Positions 55,401-64,000 of a DNA stretch of 64,000 nt are shown here, one piece after another. Each line of letters opens with the position of its first letter. The first letter of the stretch is position 1. The notes under the pieces are model-generated. The model did not search any database. It was not told the origin of the DNA and was given only the letters and a program-made list of their open reading frames with translations. Source of the stretch: an uncultured Draconibacterium sp. (GTDB lineage Bacteria; Bacteroidota; Bacteroidia; Bacteroidales; Prolixibacteraceae); the NCBI RefSeq assembly GCF_963676815.1, contig NZ_OY781365.1, positions 3,258,501 through 3,322,500 of the forward strand. The letters are read 5' to 3'. A program made the position numbers and the translations under genes.

Positions 55401-56300
55401 TTACAGGAACTGGATTACCTGAATATAGATCCTTCAAAATGGACCACCGATAAAGCTAAAAACGATTTGATTTTTAGATTGGTGAACAACTTCATTATGA
55501 AGCAGAAAGAAGCTGAGGCTGTTTCACGCCGCGAGCGTTACAATGTAACTATCGGTGATGAGCTTCCTGCAGGTATTATTCAGTTGGCGAAAATTTATAT
55601 TGCTAAAAAACGCAAACTGCAAATTGGTGATAAAATGGCGGGTCGTCACGGAAACAAGGGTATTGTTTCGCGTGTAGTACGTGCCGAAGATATGCCATTC
55701 CTTGCAGACGGAACACCGGTTGATATCGTATTGAACCCACTTGGTGTACCATCGCGTATGAACCTTGGACAGATTTACGAAACTGTACTTGGTTGGGCCG
55801 GTAAAGAGCTTGGTTTGAAATTCGCAACGCCTATTTTTGATGGTGCTAGTTTGGATGAAGTTTCTGAATACACCGATAAGGCAGGTATTCCTCGTTACGG
55901 AGAAACCCGCCTGATTAACGGTGAAACCGGAGAGCCATTCGACCAGCCAGCAACTGTAGGTATTATTTATATGTTGAAACTGGGCCACATGGTAGAAGAC
56001 AAAATGCACGCTCGTTCAATCGGACCTTACTCATTAATTACGCAGCAGCCATTAGGTGGTAAAGCACAGTTTGGTGGTCAGCGTTTTGGTGAGATGGAAG
56101 TTTGGGCACTAGAGGCATTTGGTGCTTCTCATATCCTTCAGGAAATTCTTACCGTTAAGTCGGATGACGTAATGGGACGTGCAAAAGCTTACGAATCGAT
56201 TGTGAAAGGTGAGCCAATGCCACAACCGGGAATTCCTGAATCGCTGAATGTACTGCTTCACGAATTACGCGGACTTGGTCTGAGCGTGAGAATGGAGTAG
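52491..56300 (+). CDS. rpoB: RNA polymerase beta subunit
   Basis: 1269 residues from ATG 52491; an upstream in-frame extension lies in the attenuator hairpin and was rejected. The rifampicin pocket is wild type: Asp477, His487 and Ser492 match E. coli 516, 526 and 531 (in [20 protein letters not shown]), all offset by 39. Other landmarks: [24 protein letters not shown], and the C-terminal [11 protein letters not shown]. Confidence 0.99.
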   Translation: MSVQAKKERINFSSTQTRFDYPDFLEVQVKSFKDFFQLKTTPDKRKGEGLYRVFEENFPISDTRNNFVLEFIDYQVDPPRYSIDECIERGLTFSVPLKAKLKLYCTDPEHEDFDTVVQDVYLGTVPYMTDRGTFIINGAERVIVSQLHRSPGVFFGQSLHANGTKLYSARIIPFKGSWIEFATDINSVMFAYIDRKKKLPVTTLLRAIGYESDKDVLEIFNLADEVKVSKSGLKKVVGRRLAARVLKSWVEDFVDEDTGEVVSIERNEVIIDRETDIEEDHIEEILESGVKTILLHKEDQNQQDFAIIYNTLQKDPCNSEKEAVLHIYRQLRNAEPPDEATARDVIDKLFFSDKRYDLGEVGRYRINKKLGLDLDMENRVLTKVDIIEIIKNLIQLVNSKTDVDDIDHLSNRRVRTVGEQMYNQFGVGLARMARTIRERMNVRDNEVFTPIDLINSKTLSSVINSFFGTNALSQFMDQTNPLAEMTHKRRMSALGPGGLSRERAGFEVRDVHFTHYGRLCPIETPEGPNIGLISSLCVFAKINDLGFISTPYRKVENGKVDLSETGSVYLTAEEEEGKIIAQANAPIAEDGKFINEKVKARLDGDYPVVDAGEVELMDVGPNQIASVAASLISFLEHDDANRALMGSNMMRQAVPLLRPEAPIVGTGLEASVAKDSEVMVCAEADGVIEFVDAKQIIVRYDMTEEDRFVSFDPEVVTYNLQKYTKTNQGTTVDLKPIVVKGQRVTEGEILTEGYATDKGELALGRNLQVAFMPWQGYNYEDAIVISERIVREDVFTSVHVDEYTLEVRDTKRGVEEFTSDIPNVSEEATRNLDENGLIRVGANVKPGDILIGKITPKGESDPSPEEKLLRAIFGDKAGDVKDASLKASPSLKGVVIDKKLFSRVAKDKKGKATKTLLDQIDEKLEKDIAALRVKLEDKLFTLVNGKTSQGVKDYYGTEFIPKGVKFTLKQLQELDYLNIDPSKWTTDKAKNDLIFRLVNNFIMKQKEAEAVSRRERYNVTIGDELPAGIIQLAKIYIAKKRKLQIGDKMAGRHGNKGIVSRVVRAEDMPFLADGTPVDIVLNPLGVPSRMNLGQIYETVLGWAGKELGLKFATPIFDGASLDEVSEYTDKAGIPRYGETRLINGETGEPFDQPATVGIIYMLKLGHMVEDKMHARSIGPYSLITQQPLGGKAQFGGQRFGEMEVWALEAFGASHILQEILTVKSDDVMGRAKAYESIVKGEPMPQPGIPESLNVLLHELRGLGLSVRME

Positions 56301-56342
56301 AATAAGTTAGGTGCAGTTTTAAATTGATAGTTAATTTGAATT

Positions 56343-59300
56343 ATGGCATTCAAAAAAGATAATAAAGCAAAAACTAGTTTCTCAAAAGTTTCGGTAAGCC
56401 TTTCATCTCCTGAAGAAATTCTGGAAAGATCGTTTGGTGAAGTACTGAAGCCAGAAACAATTAACTACAGAACGTATAAACCAGAACGTGATGGTTTGTT
56501 CTGTGAGCGTATTTTCGGACCGGTAAAAGACTACGAATGCCACTGTGGTAAATACAAACGTATCCGTTATAAAGGTATCGTTTGCGACCGTTGTGGTGTT
56601 GAAGTAACCGAAAAGAAAGTACGTCGTGAGCGTATGGGACACATTTCATTGGTGGTACCTGTAGCTCACATTTGGTATTTCAAATCGTTGCCTAACAAAA
56701 TTGGTTACTTGCTTGGTTTACCAACCAAAAAGCTTGATACCATTATTTATTACGAACGCTATGTTGTTATCCAGCCGGGTGTAAAACATCAGGATGGTGT
56801 TAAAGAATTGGATTTCTTAACTGAAGAAGAGTACCTGGATATTCTGGATACACTTCCAAAAGAAAATCAATTCCTTGACGACGACGATCCAAACAAATTC
56901 ATCGCCAAAATGGGTGCTGAAGCATTGTTTGATATCCTTAGCCGTTTAGAGCTTGATTCTTTGTCGTACACATTGCGTCATAAAGCAAACACCGAAACAT
57001 CGCAGCAGCGTAAAAACGAGGCGTTAAAACGCCTGCAGGTTGTTGAGGCATTCAGAGCAAGTAAAAACCTTAACCGTCCGGAGTGGATGATCGTTAGGGT
57101 TGTGCCTGTAATTCCTCCTGATCTGCGTCCGTTAGTGCCGCTTGATGGTGGTCGTTTTGCAACATCAGATTTGAATGACTTGTACCGAAGAGTAATTATC
57201 CGTAACAACCGTTTGAAACGATTGATCGAGATTAAAGCTCCTGAGGTAATTTTAAGAAACGAGAAACGTATGCTACAGGAAGCTGTAGATTCGTTATTCG
57301 ATAACTCAAGAAAATCTAATGCCGTTAAAACAGAAAACAACCGTGCGCTGAAATCACTGTCTGACAGTTTGAAAGGTAAGCAAGGTCGTTTCCGTCAGAA
57401 CCTTTTGGGTAAACGTGTTGACTATTCTGCACGTTCGGTAATCGTTGTTGGTCCTAAATTAAGGATTCACGAATGCGGTATTCCAAAAGATATGGCTGCA
57501 GAGCTTTACAAACCTTTTGTAATCCGTAAGTTGATTGAAAGAGGTATTGTAAAAACTGTAAAATCGGCAAAGAAAATCGTTGACAGAAAAGATCCTGTAG
57601 TTTGGGAAATTCTTGAAAACGTGCTGAAAGGACACCCTGTAATGTTGAACAGGGCACCTACTCTGCACCGTCTGTCAATTCAGGCATTCCAGCCTGTTCT
57701 TATTGAAGGTAAAGCAATTCAGCTGCATCCGTTGGTATGTACCGGTTTTAACGCCGACTTCGACGGTGACCAGATGGCGGTTCACTTACCATTAGGTAAT
57801 GCTGCAATTTTGGAAGCTCAGTTGTTAATGCTTGCTTCGCATAACTTGTTGAACCCTGCTAACGGTGCTCCTATTCAGGTACCATCGCAGGATATGGTTT
57901 TGGGGCTGTACTACATGACCAAACCACGTAACGGTAGTCGCGGAGAAGGTATGACTTTCTACTCGGCAGAAGAAGTAACTATTGCATACGAAGAGAAAGC
58001 AATAGATCTTCACGCCATTATTAAAGTTAAAGTTGAAGACATCGACGAAAATGGTGAATATTTTAACCATATCATCGAAACAACTGTAGGTCGTGTTATT
58101 TTCAACGAATATGTACCACGTCAGGCAGGTTACGTAAACCAGATTTTGACAAAAAAATCGTTACGTACCATTATTACCGACGTATTCAATAAGGCTGGTA
58201 ACGCAATTACTGTTAAATTTCTTGATGATATTAAAAACCTTGGTTACACAATGGCTTACCGTGGTGGTTTGTCGTTTAACCTTGGCGACGTTATCATTCC
58301 GGAAGATAAAGCTGATATCGTAGGAAACGGTTATAGCGAAGTTGAAGAGGTAATCAATAACTATAACATGGGATTCATTACCAACAACGAACGTTACAAC
58401 CAGGTTATTGATATCTGGACACATGCGAACGCTAAACTTACCAACTCGGTAATGAAAACTATTAGTACCGACCGTCAGGGATTCAACTCAATTTATATGA
58501 TGCTTGATTCCGGTGCGAGGGGTTCTAAAGAGCAGATTCGCCAGTTGTGCGGAATGAGGGGTTTGATGGCAAAACCACAAAAATCTGGTTCTACAGGTTC
58601 GCAGATTATTGAAAACCCGATTTTGGCAAACTTTAAAGAAGGTCTTTCGGTACTCGAGTACTTTATCTCTACTCACGGTGCTCGTAAAGGTTTGGCGGAT
58701 ACCGCGCTTAAAACAGCTGATGCGGGTTACTTAACACGTCGTTTGGTAGACGTTGCCCAGGATGTTATCATCTCGGAAGACGACTGCGGAACATTGCGTG
58801 GTTTGGTGGCTACCGATGTTAAAAATAACGAAGAGGTTGTTGCATCATTATTCGAAAGAATTATTGGTCGTACAACTGTTCACGATATTTTCCACCCGCT
58901 TAATGGTGAGTTGATCATTAAATCGGGAGAAGAGATTACCGAAGAGATTGCTAAAGTAATCGAAGATTCGCCAATTGAAAGCGTTGAAATTCGTTCGGTA
59001 TTAACCTGTGAATCGAAAGTTGGTGTTTGTGCCAAGTGTTACGGACGTAACCTGGCTACCGGCAAGAAAGTTCAGAAAGGTGAAGCGACGGGTGTTATCG
59101 CTGCTCAGTCGATTGGAGAGCCGGGTACACAGCTTACACTGCGTACCTTCCACGTAGGGGGTATTGCGGGTAACATCTCGGCTCAATCAACAGTTGAATC
59201 GAAATACGACGGATATTGTGAGATTGAAGAACTTCGTGCCGTTTCGTACAAAGATGAAGACGGTGAAGAAATTCAGGTAGTTGTTAGTCGTTTGGCCGAA

Positions 59301-60611
59301 TTGAAGATTATTGATAAAAATACCAATATTCCACTTTCAACGCATCCGCTACCATACGGTTGTAAACTGTATGTGAAAAACGGTCAGGAAATCCGCAAAG
59401 GAAATCTGATTTGTGAGTGGGACCCATTTAACGGTGTAATTATTACCGAATTTGATGGTAAGGTAGAATTTGATAACCTGATTGATGGTATTACATACCG
59501 CGAAGAATCGGATGAACAAACCGGTTATAGCGAGCGTGTAATTATCGAAACAAAAGATAAAACCAAAAACCCAACGTTGAAGATTATGGACGATGCAGGT
59601 GAAATGATCCGCTCGTACAACCTTCCTGTTGGAGGTCACATCTCGGTTGAAAACGGACAAGAAGTTAAAGCGGGTAAGATTTTGGTTAAGATTCCACGTG
59701 CAGCGGGTAAAGCAGGTGATATCACAGGGGGTCTGCCACGTGTTACCGAGTTATTCGAGGCACGTAACCCATCTAATCCTGCAGTTGTATCGGAGGTTGA
59801 CGGTGAAGTATCACTGGGTAAAATCAAACGTGGTAACCGCGAGATCATTGTTACAACTAAAAACGGCGATGTGAAAAAATATCTTGTACCGCTGTCAAAA
59901 CAGATTCTTGTACAGGAGAACGATTACATCAGGGCAGGTATCCCATTATCTGACGGAGCAACAACTCCTTCTGATATTCTTGCAATTAAAGGACCTACAG
60001 CTGTTCAGGAGTACATTTTGAATGAAGTTCAGGATGTGTACCGTATGCAGGGTGTAAAAATTAACGATAAACACTTTGAGATTATCATCCGTCAGATGAT
60101 GCGTAAAGTTGAAATCGTTGATCCGGGTGATACCCGTTTTCTTGAGAAACAAGTAGTAGATAAAAACGAATTTATGTCGGAGAACGACTGGATTTACAAC
60201 AAAAAAGTAGTTGTTGATCCGGGAGATGCAGAAGGTCTTAAATCGGGCCAGATTGTTTCTGCCCGTCGTTTGAGAGATGAAAATTCGCAGCTCAGAAGAA
60301 AAGATAAAAAACTGGTGGAATCAAGGGATGCAATTCCTGCAACATCAAGCCAAATTCTTCAGGGTATTACAAAAGCCGCGCTGCAAACACGTAGCTGGTT
60401 GTCTGCTGCATCGTTCCAGGAAACAACAAAAGTTCTTAACGAAGCCGCTATCAACGGTAAGATGGATTACCTTGACGGATTGAAAGAGAACGTTATTTGT
60501 GGTCACCTGATTCCGGCAGGTACAGGATTGAAAGAATACAAAAACCTTGTTGTAGGTTCTAAATCAGAGTACGACAGGTTAGTTGATATGAGACATTCGG
60601 ATAATAGCTAA
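56343..60611 (+). CDS. rpoC: RNA polymerase beta-prime subunit
   Basis: 1422 residues. N-terminal zinc ribbon cysteines 66, 68, 81 and 84; catalytic [12 protein letters not shown] at 470-481 with magnesium aspartates 472, 474 and 476; second zinc site cysteines 815, 889, 896 and 899; bridge-helix/trigger-loop region around [15 protein letters not shown]. Follows rpoB by 42 nt. Confidence 0.99.
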   Translation: MAFKKDNKAKTSFSKVSVSLSSPEEILERSFGEVLKPETINYRTYKPERDGLFCERIFGPVKDYECHCGKYKRIRYKGIVCDRCGVEVTEKKVRRERMGHISLVVPVAHIWYFKSLPNKIGYLLGLPTKKLDTIIYYERYVVIQPGVKHQDGVKELDFLTEEEYLDILDTLPKENQFLDDDDPNKFIAKMGAEALFDILSRLELDSLSYTLRHKANTETSQQRKNEALKRLQVVEAFRASKNLNRPEWMIVRVVPVIPPDLRPLVPLDGGRFATSDLNDLYRRVIIRNNRLKRLIEIKAPEVILRNEKRMLQEAVDSLFDNSRKSNAVKTENNRALKSLSDSLKGKQGRFRQNLLGKRVDYSARSVIVVGPKLRIHECGIPKDMAAELYKPFVIRKLIERGIVKTVKSAKKIVDRKDPVVWEILENVLKGHPVMLNRAPTLHRLSIQAFQPVLIEGKAIQLHPLVCTGFNADFDGDQMAVHLPLGNAAILEAQLLMLASHNLLNPANGAPIQVPSQDMVLGLYYMTKPRNGSRGEGMTFYSAEEVTIAYEEKAIDLHAIIKVKVEDIDENGEYFNHIIETTVGRVIFNEYVPRQAGYVNQILTKKSLRTIITDVFNKAGNAITVKFLDDIKNLGYTMAYRGGLSFNLGDVIIPEDKADIVGNGYSEVEEVINNYNMGFITNNERYNQVIDIWTHANAKLTNSVMKTISTDRQGFNSIYMMLDSGARGSKEQIRQLCGMRGLMAKPQKSGSTGSQIIENPILANFKEGLSVLEYFISTHGARKGLADTALKTADAGYLTRRLVDVAQDVIISEDDCGTLRGLVATDVKNNEEVVASLFERIIGRTTVHDIFHPLNGELIIKSGEEITEEIAKVIEDSPIESVEIRSVLTCESKVGVCAKCYGRNLATGKKVQKGEATGVIAAQSIGEPGTQLTLRTFHVGGIAGNISAQSTVESKYDGYCEIEELRAVSYKDEDGEEIQVVVSRLAELKIIDKNTNIPLSTHPLPYGCKLYVKNGQEIRKGNLICEWDPFNGVIITEFDGKVEFDNLIDGITYREESDEQTGYSERVIIETKDKTKNPTLKIMDDAGEMIRSYNLPVGGHISVENGQEVKAGKILVKIPRAAGKAGDITGGLPRVTELFEARNPSNPAVVSEVDGEVSLGKIKRGNREIIVTTKNGDVKKYLVPLSKQILVQENDYIRAGIPLSDGATTPSDILAIKGPTAVQEYILNEVQDVYRMQGVKINDKHFEIIIRQMMRKVEIVDPGDTRFLEKQVVDKNEFMSENDWIYNKKVVVDPGDAEGLKSGQIVSARRLRDENSQLRRKDKKLVESRDAIPATSSQILQGITKAALQTRSWLSAASFQETTKVLNEAAINGKMDYLDGLKENVICGHLIPAGTGLKEYKNLVVGSKSEYDRLVDMRHSDNS

Positions 60612-60622
60612 AAAGGATTATC

Positions 60623-60949
60623 ATGGAAGATAAAAAGCAAAAAGGACAACAAATTAATATTGAATTGAACGAGGAAGTAGCCCAGGGAACGTATTCGAAC
60701 CTTGCTGTTATAACTCACTCAACTTCTGAATTTGTAGTTGATTTTGTGCGGATTATGCCTGGTATTCCAAAAGCGAATGTTAAGTCACGTATTATTCTTA
60801 CACCGGAACACGCGAAACGTTTATTGTTGGCTTTGCAGGATAACGTAGCAAAATACGAAGCTCAGCACGGCCGGATTAAAAACGTAAAACCGGGTTCGGA
60901 TCCGAATTTGCCTCCAATGAATTTTGGAGGACCAACAGCACAAGCATAG
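60623..60949 (+). CDS. DUF3467 protein, co-transcribed with rpoC
   Basis: 108 residues. Matches DUF3467 (INIELNEEVAQGTYSNLAVI, FVVDFVRIMPGIPKANVKSR, LTPEHAKRLLLALQDNVAKYE). Function unknown; the ordered body and short proline/glycine tail suggest a small soluble protein. Only 11 nt separate it from rpoC and a strong terminator follows, so it is the last gene of the polymerase operon, which hints at a role tied to transcription or translation (inference). Confidence 0.9.
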   Translation: MEDKKQKGQQINIELNEEVAQGTYSNLAVITHSTSEFVVDFVRIMPGIPKANVKSRIILTPEHAKRLLLALQDNVAKYEAQHGRIKNVKPGSDPNLPPMNFGGPTAQA

Positions 60950-60970
60950 TAAAATAACTAGCATAAAATT

Positions 60971-61004
60971 AAAAGAGGAATCATCAATGGTTCCTCTTTT
61001 TTTT
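60971..61004 (+). terminator. Intrinsic terminator of the rpoBC operon
   Basis: Perfect 10-bp stem AAAAGAGGAA with TTCCTCTTTT (60991-61000), followed by further T residues. Confidence 0.85.
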
Positions 61005-61030
61005 GTGCTGAAGAGTAATAGGTGTTGCAT

Positions 61031-61064
61031 AAAAAAGCCGGTACGTTTTCTAACGTACCGGCTT
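61031..61064 (-). terminator. Orphan minus-strand terminator hairpin
   Basis: Perfect 13-bp stem AAGCCGGTACGTT / AACGTACCGGCTT (61035-61047 and 61052-61064), TTCT loop. A T6 run follows only on the minus strand. No minus-strand gene ends here. Confidence 0.6.
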
Positions 61065-61510
61065 AATAAATTAATTTGGTTAGATTTGGTTTGAAATCCG
61101 CGGATGAAGGTAATAAAATTATCCAAAATCCGCAATCGACAATGGCTGCTAATCGTATATTGTAGCAAGTTTTTGGCCGACTAAAGTCAATAATTTTGCT
61201 TGAAAATTTATTTTGTGACATTAATCGTGTACATTTTTTTGTTAAGCGGTTTTTATTGACTTTTAGGCAAAGTCACAAAACTTTGAATGTGTTTTCCTGG
61301 GCAGAAAAACCGCAAAACGCCCCAGAAAACATGAATTTTTAATTAAAATGGTTTTAAATTATCCGTTGCTACAGCCGTACAGAATTTTAGAATATTGAAG
61401 TTGATTGTTTTAAAGCATTGTCAGTATTGCATTTGGGGGACTAAAAAAGTCTGAATGCCTTGATTGCTCTGCTTTTTAACAAACATTAAAGGTCTCAGTG
61501 TCCTTATCCC
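61065..61510. other. Gene-free interval
   Basis: About 450 bases without a supported reading frame. AT-rich, with short words (AAATCCGCGGATGAAGG, CCAAAATCCGCAATC) like those in other spacers. A small RNA running leftward to the terminator at 61064 is possible, but no minus-strand TAnnTTTG element was found. Confidence 0.5.
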
Positions 61511-61542
61511 TTTGGTTAGTTTTACGCCGATTTTTATATTTG
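61511..61542 (+). promoter_or_regulatory. Promoter of the etf operon
   Basis: TTTG (61511-61514), 20 nt, TATATTTG (61535-61542): full consensus. Leader of about 85 nt before etfB. Confidence 0.65.
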
Positions 61543-61634
61543 TTAGCTTTCAATTTGCAGGAGTAGCTAGATTCCTCCGGCAATCGATCGAAAAAAAGAA
61601 AGAAATATATATCAATCTACAAAAATCTTATTGA

Positions 61635-62510
61635 ATGAAGGCTTATAACATTATTGTTTTGGCGAAGCAGGTTCCCGACACCAGAAATGTGGGGAAAGAT
61701 GCGATGAAGGCTGACGGGACGATAAACAGGGCTGTGCTTCCTGCTATCTTTAATCCCGAGGATTTGAACGCACTCGAACAAGCATTGCGTATAAAAGATC
61801 AATTTCCAAAATCAAAAATCAATATTTTAACCATGGGGCCTGGCAGGGCTGCCGATATTATTCGCGAAGGTTTATATCGTGGTGCCGATGGTGGTATTTT
61901 GCTAACTGACCGTGCTTTTGCCGGATCGGATACATTGGCTACATCGTATGCCATTGGACAGGCGCTAAAGAAAATGGGGAAAATTGATATGATTATTGCA
62001 GGTCGTCAGGCAATTGACGGCGATACTGCCCAGGTTGGCCCTCAGGTAGCTGAAAAACTGGGTATGTTACAAATTACTTACGTTGAAGAAGTGCTTGACG
62101 CTACAGACAAATCAGTTACTGTAAAACGCCGTTTAGAGAATGGTGTTGAAACCGTAAAATGTCCGTTGCCACTTGTAATAACAGTAAACGGATCAGCTCC
62201 CGATTGCCGCGCCCGTAACGCCAAACGAATTATGAAATTCAAAAAGGCAAGAACAGTTACTGAACTTCAGAAAGAAAATCTGGACTACACCGCATTATAC
62301 AACGAGCACCCTGACCTGATGATTCAGGAATGGACCGTTAATGATATTGAAACCGATGCGTCGCAGCTTGGTCTTACCGGCTCGCCAACCAAAGTAAAAA
62401 CGGTGGAGAATGTTGTTCTTCAGGCAAAAGATTCGAAAGTAATTTCGGCCGCCGACGAAGAAATTGAAGCCATGATGGTTGAATTAATCAAGAGTCACAC
62501 AATTGGCTAA
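61635..62510 (+). CDS. etfB: Electron transfer flavoprotein, beta subunit
   Basis: 291 residues. Start NIIVLAKQVPDTRNVG, then INRAVLPAIFNPEDLNALEQAL, GRQAIDGDTAQVGPQVAE and a VKRRLENGVETVKCPLPLVITV segment. With EtfA it binds FAD and AMP and passes electrons from acyl-CoA dehydrogenases to the quinone pool. Slightly longer than the classical form. First gene of an operon with etfA and an acyl-CoA dehydrogenase. Confidence 0.97.
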   Translation: MKAYNIIVLAKQVPDTRNVGKDAMKADGTINRAVLPAIFNPEDLNALEQALRIKDQFPKSKINILTMGPGRAADIIREGLYRGADGGILLTDRAFAGSDTLATSYAIGQALKKMGKIDMIIAGRQAIDGDTAQVGPQVAEKLGMLQITYVEEVLDATDKSVTVKRRLENGVETVKCPLPLVITVNGSAPDCRARNAKRIMKFKKARTVTELQKENLDYTALYNEHPDLMIQEWTVNDIETDASQLGLTGSPTKVKTVENVVLQAKDSKVISAADEEIEAMMVELIKSHTIG

Positions 62511-62542
62511 GGCCATTAAATGAACATTTAAAATTTGAAGAA

Positions 62543-63562
62543 ATGAGCAACGTATTTGTTTATTGCGAAATAGAAGATGGCCAGGTAGCTGATGTTAGTC
62601 AGGAATTACTAACCAAAGGGCGTGCGCTGGCAAACGAATTGAAATGTAAACTGGAAGCCATAGCTATTGGCACAAAGCTCGATAAAATTGGCGACCAAAT
62701 AATTCCTTATGGTGTTGATACACTTTATGTCGCCGATGATAAGCGTTTGTATCCCTACCAGACTTTGCCACACACATCGATTGTGGTGAACTTGTTTAAA
62801 GAGCAAAAACCACAAATTGCTTTGATGGGAGCATCGTCGATCGGTCGTGATTTAGGACCACGCGTTTCGTCAGCATTGCACAGTGGTTTAACTGCCGACT
62901 GTACAAGTTTGGTAATTGGCGATCATTACGATAAAAAACAAGACAAGAAATACGAAAACCTTCTTTACCAGATTCGTCCGGCATTTGGAGGAAACATCAT
63001 TGCCACCATTATCAACCCCGATTGCCGTCCGCAAATGGCAACCGTACGCGAGGGAGTAATGAAAAAGGAAATTCTTGATCCGAAATACAAAGGAAAAGTT
63101 GTAAAACTTGATGTGGCTAAATATGTAAGAGACGAAGATTTCGTGGTTGAGATTATTGAGCGCCACATGGAACAAAGCAAGGTGAACGTTAAGGGTGCAC
63201 CTATTGTTGTTGCCGGTGGTTACGGTGTAGGCTCGAAAGAGAACTTCCAGCTGTTGTACGATTTGGCAGAAGTACTGGGTGGCGAAGTTGGAGCTTCGCG
63301 TGCAGCCGTTGACTCTGGTTTGGCAGGTCACGAGCGCCAGATTGGACAAACAGGTATTACCGTTCGTCCGAAACTGTACATTGCCTGCGGTATCTCGGGG
63401 CAAATTCAGCACCGTGCCGGAATGGAGGATTCTGCACAAATCATTGCGATCAATACCGATCCTGAAGCTCCGATTAATGCAATAGCCGACTATGTTATTA
63501 CCGGAGATGTGGCAGAGGTCATTCCTAAAATGATCAAGTATTATAAAAAGAACACCAAGTAG
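62543..63562 (+). CDS. etfA: Electron transfer flavoprotein, alpha subunit
   Basis: 339 residues. The C-terminal FAD domain shows VVAGGYGVGSKENFQLLYDL, LGGEVGASRAAVDSGLAGHERQIGQTG, RPKLYIACGISGQIQH, and NTDPEAPINAIADYVITGD. Follows etfB by 32 nt. Confidence 0.98.
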   Translation: MSNVFVYCEIEDGQVADVSQELLTKGRALANELKCKLEAIAIGTKLDKIGDQIIPYGVDTLYVADDKRLYPYQTLPHTSIVVNLFKEQKPQIALMGASSIGRDLGPRVSSALHSGLTADCTSLVIGDHYDKKQDKKYENLLYQIRPAFGGNIIATIINPDCRPQMATVREGVMKKEILDPKYKGKVVKLDVAKYVRDEDFVVEIIERHMEQSKVNVKGAPIVVAGGYGVGSKENFQLLYDLAEVLGGEVGASRAAVDSGLAGHERQIGQTGITVRPKLYIACGISGQIQHRAGMEDSAQIIAINTDPEAPINAIADYVITGDVAEVIPKMIKYYKKNTK

Positions 63563-63584
63563 TCACGACTTAAAATTGTAAAAA

Positions 63585-64000
63585 ATGGCAAATTATTATA
63601 CAGATAACAGCGAGTTAAAATTTCACTTGAATCACCCGTTAATGAAAGAGATCGTTCGGTTGAAAGAACGTGAATATGCTTTCAAGGATGAATTTGATTT
63701 TGCTCCACTGGATTACGAAGATGCAATTGACAGTTACGATCGTGTACTGGAGGTTGTTGGCGAAATTTGCGGAAACATTGTTTCTGAAAATGCCGAAAGT
63801 ATTGATGCTGAAGGACCGGAAGTAATCGACGGACACGTAAAATATGCCCGCGGAACTGAGGAAAACATTAAAGCATTAAACCAGGCCGGATTGATGGGAA
63901 TGTCGTTGCCTTACAAATACGAAGGTTTGAACTTTCCGATTGTGCCTTACATTATGGCTGCCGATATTGTATCGCGCGCCGATGCCGGTTTTGTAAACAT
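63585..64000 (+). CDS. Acyl-CoA dehydrogenase, 5' part (cut by window end)
   Basis: Open from ATG 63585 through the window edge, 138 codons without a stop. The visible N-terminal helical domain (LKFHLNHPLMKEIVRLKE, LNQAGLMGMSLPYKYEGLNFP, YIMAADIVSRADAGF) matches the acyl-CoA dehydrogenase N-domain, of the larger type with an added leading segment. It follows etfA by 22 nt, so it is the likely electron donor to that flavoprotein. The catalytic residue lies beyond the window. Confidence 0.9.
   Translation, partial: MANYYTDNSELKFHLNHPLMKEIVRLKEREYAFKDEFDFAPLDYEDAIDSYDRVLEVVGEICGNIVSENAESIDAEGPEVIDGHVKYARGTEENIKALNQAGLMGMSLPYKYEGLNFPIVPYIMAADIVSRADAGFVN

Overview
The window comes from a Bacteroidota chromosome, most likely class Bacteroidia. 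The Marinilabiliales/Prolixibacteraceae area is my guess from overall gene content, not a demonstrated placement. The evidence is a set of Bacteroidota-type promoters (TTTG, about 20 nt, then TAnnTTTG) in front of many genes, a type IX secretion system (T9SS) component (PorT) with a large T9SS cargo, a TamL-type lipoprotein Omp85, menaquinone methylation, DUF3127 and DUF3467 proteins, and the order tRNA-Gly, tRNA-Thr, tuf, secE, nusG, rplKAJL, rpoBC. Almost everything is housekeeping chromosome, and I see no prophage or complete insertion sequence.

Layout. 0.2-13.5 kb: methionine aminopeptidase, an acidic secreted repeat protein, a stand-alone GroES-like protein, a patatin, an SBF-like transporter, a class V PLP enzyme, HtpG, a lysine-ketoglutarate-reductase-like dehydrogenase, a secreted esterase and an eight-heme cytochrome lipoprotein with HEAT/TPR repeats. 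13.5-26 kb is the most accessory stretch: a small lipoprotein, a GH36 alpha-galactosidase, a DUF3124 lipoprotein, a tandem-repeat block, two small membrane proteins, a DUF2971 gene inside imperfect inverted repeats, a DEAD-box helicase, YaaA, DUF3127, two FKBP isomerases and an FtsX-type permease. Its intergenic spaces carry at least six copies of a TGTCATYTCGA...GAGAAATCTGT palindromic element and a block of 21-bp repeats.

26-37.3 kb: GAPDH, a tiny lipoprotein, a 1956-residue SprB-repeat T9SS cargo, a nitroreductase, and a minus-strand operon of glycosyltransferase, LytS-like kinase and LytTR regulator. 37.5-47.7 kb: AIR-synthase-like protein, menaquinone methyltransferase and PorT in one run, then an SpoU methyltransferase divergent from a TamL-like Omp85, an NSS transporter, a helix-hairpin-helix protein, and rpsU, a Xer recombinase and hpf. 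47.9-61 kb: tRNAs and the translation/transcription operon through rpoC and DUF3467, with a hairpin attenuator between rplL and rpoB and what looks like a decayed tRNA between tuf and secE. 61.6-64 kb: etfB, etfA and the start of an acyl-CoA dehydrogenase cut by the window end.

Most functions are ordinary. The items worth a second look are the frame-locked 21-bp repeat block (25614-25904), the 41-42 bp two-type minisatellite (17513-17855), the DUF2971 island (18136-19655), the ENWM repeat protein (1129-1659), the SSB-like tail on the DUF3127 protein, the tRNA remnant (49431-49492) and promoters placed directly against start codons.
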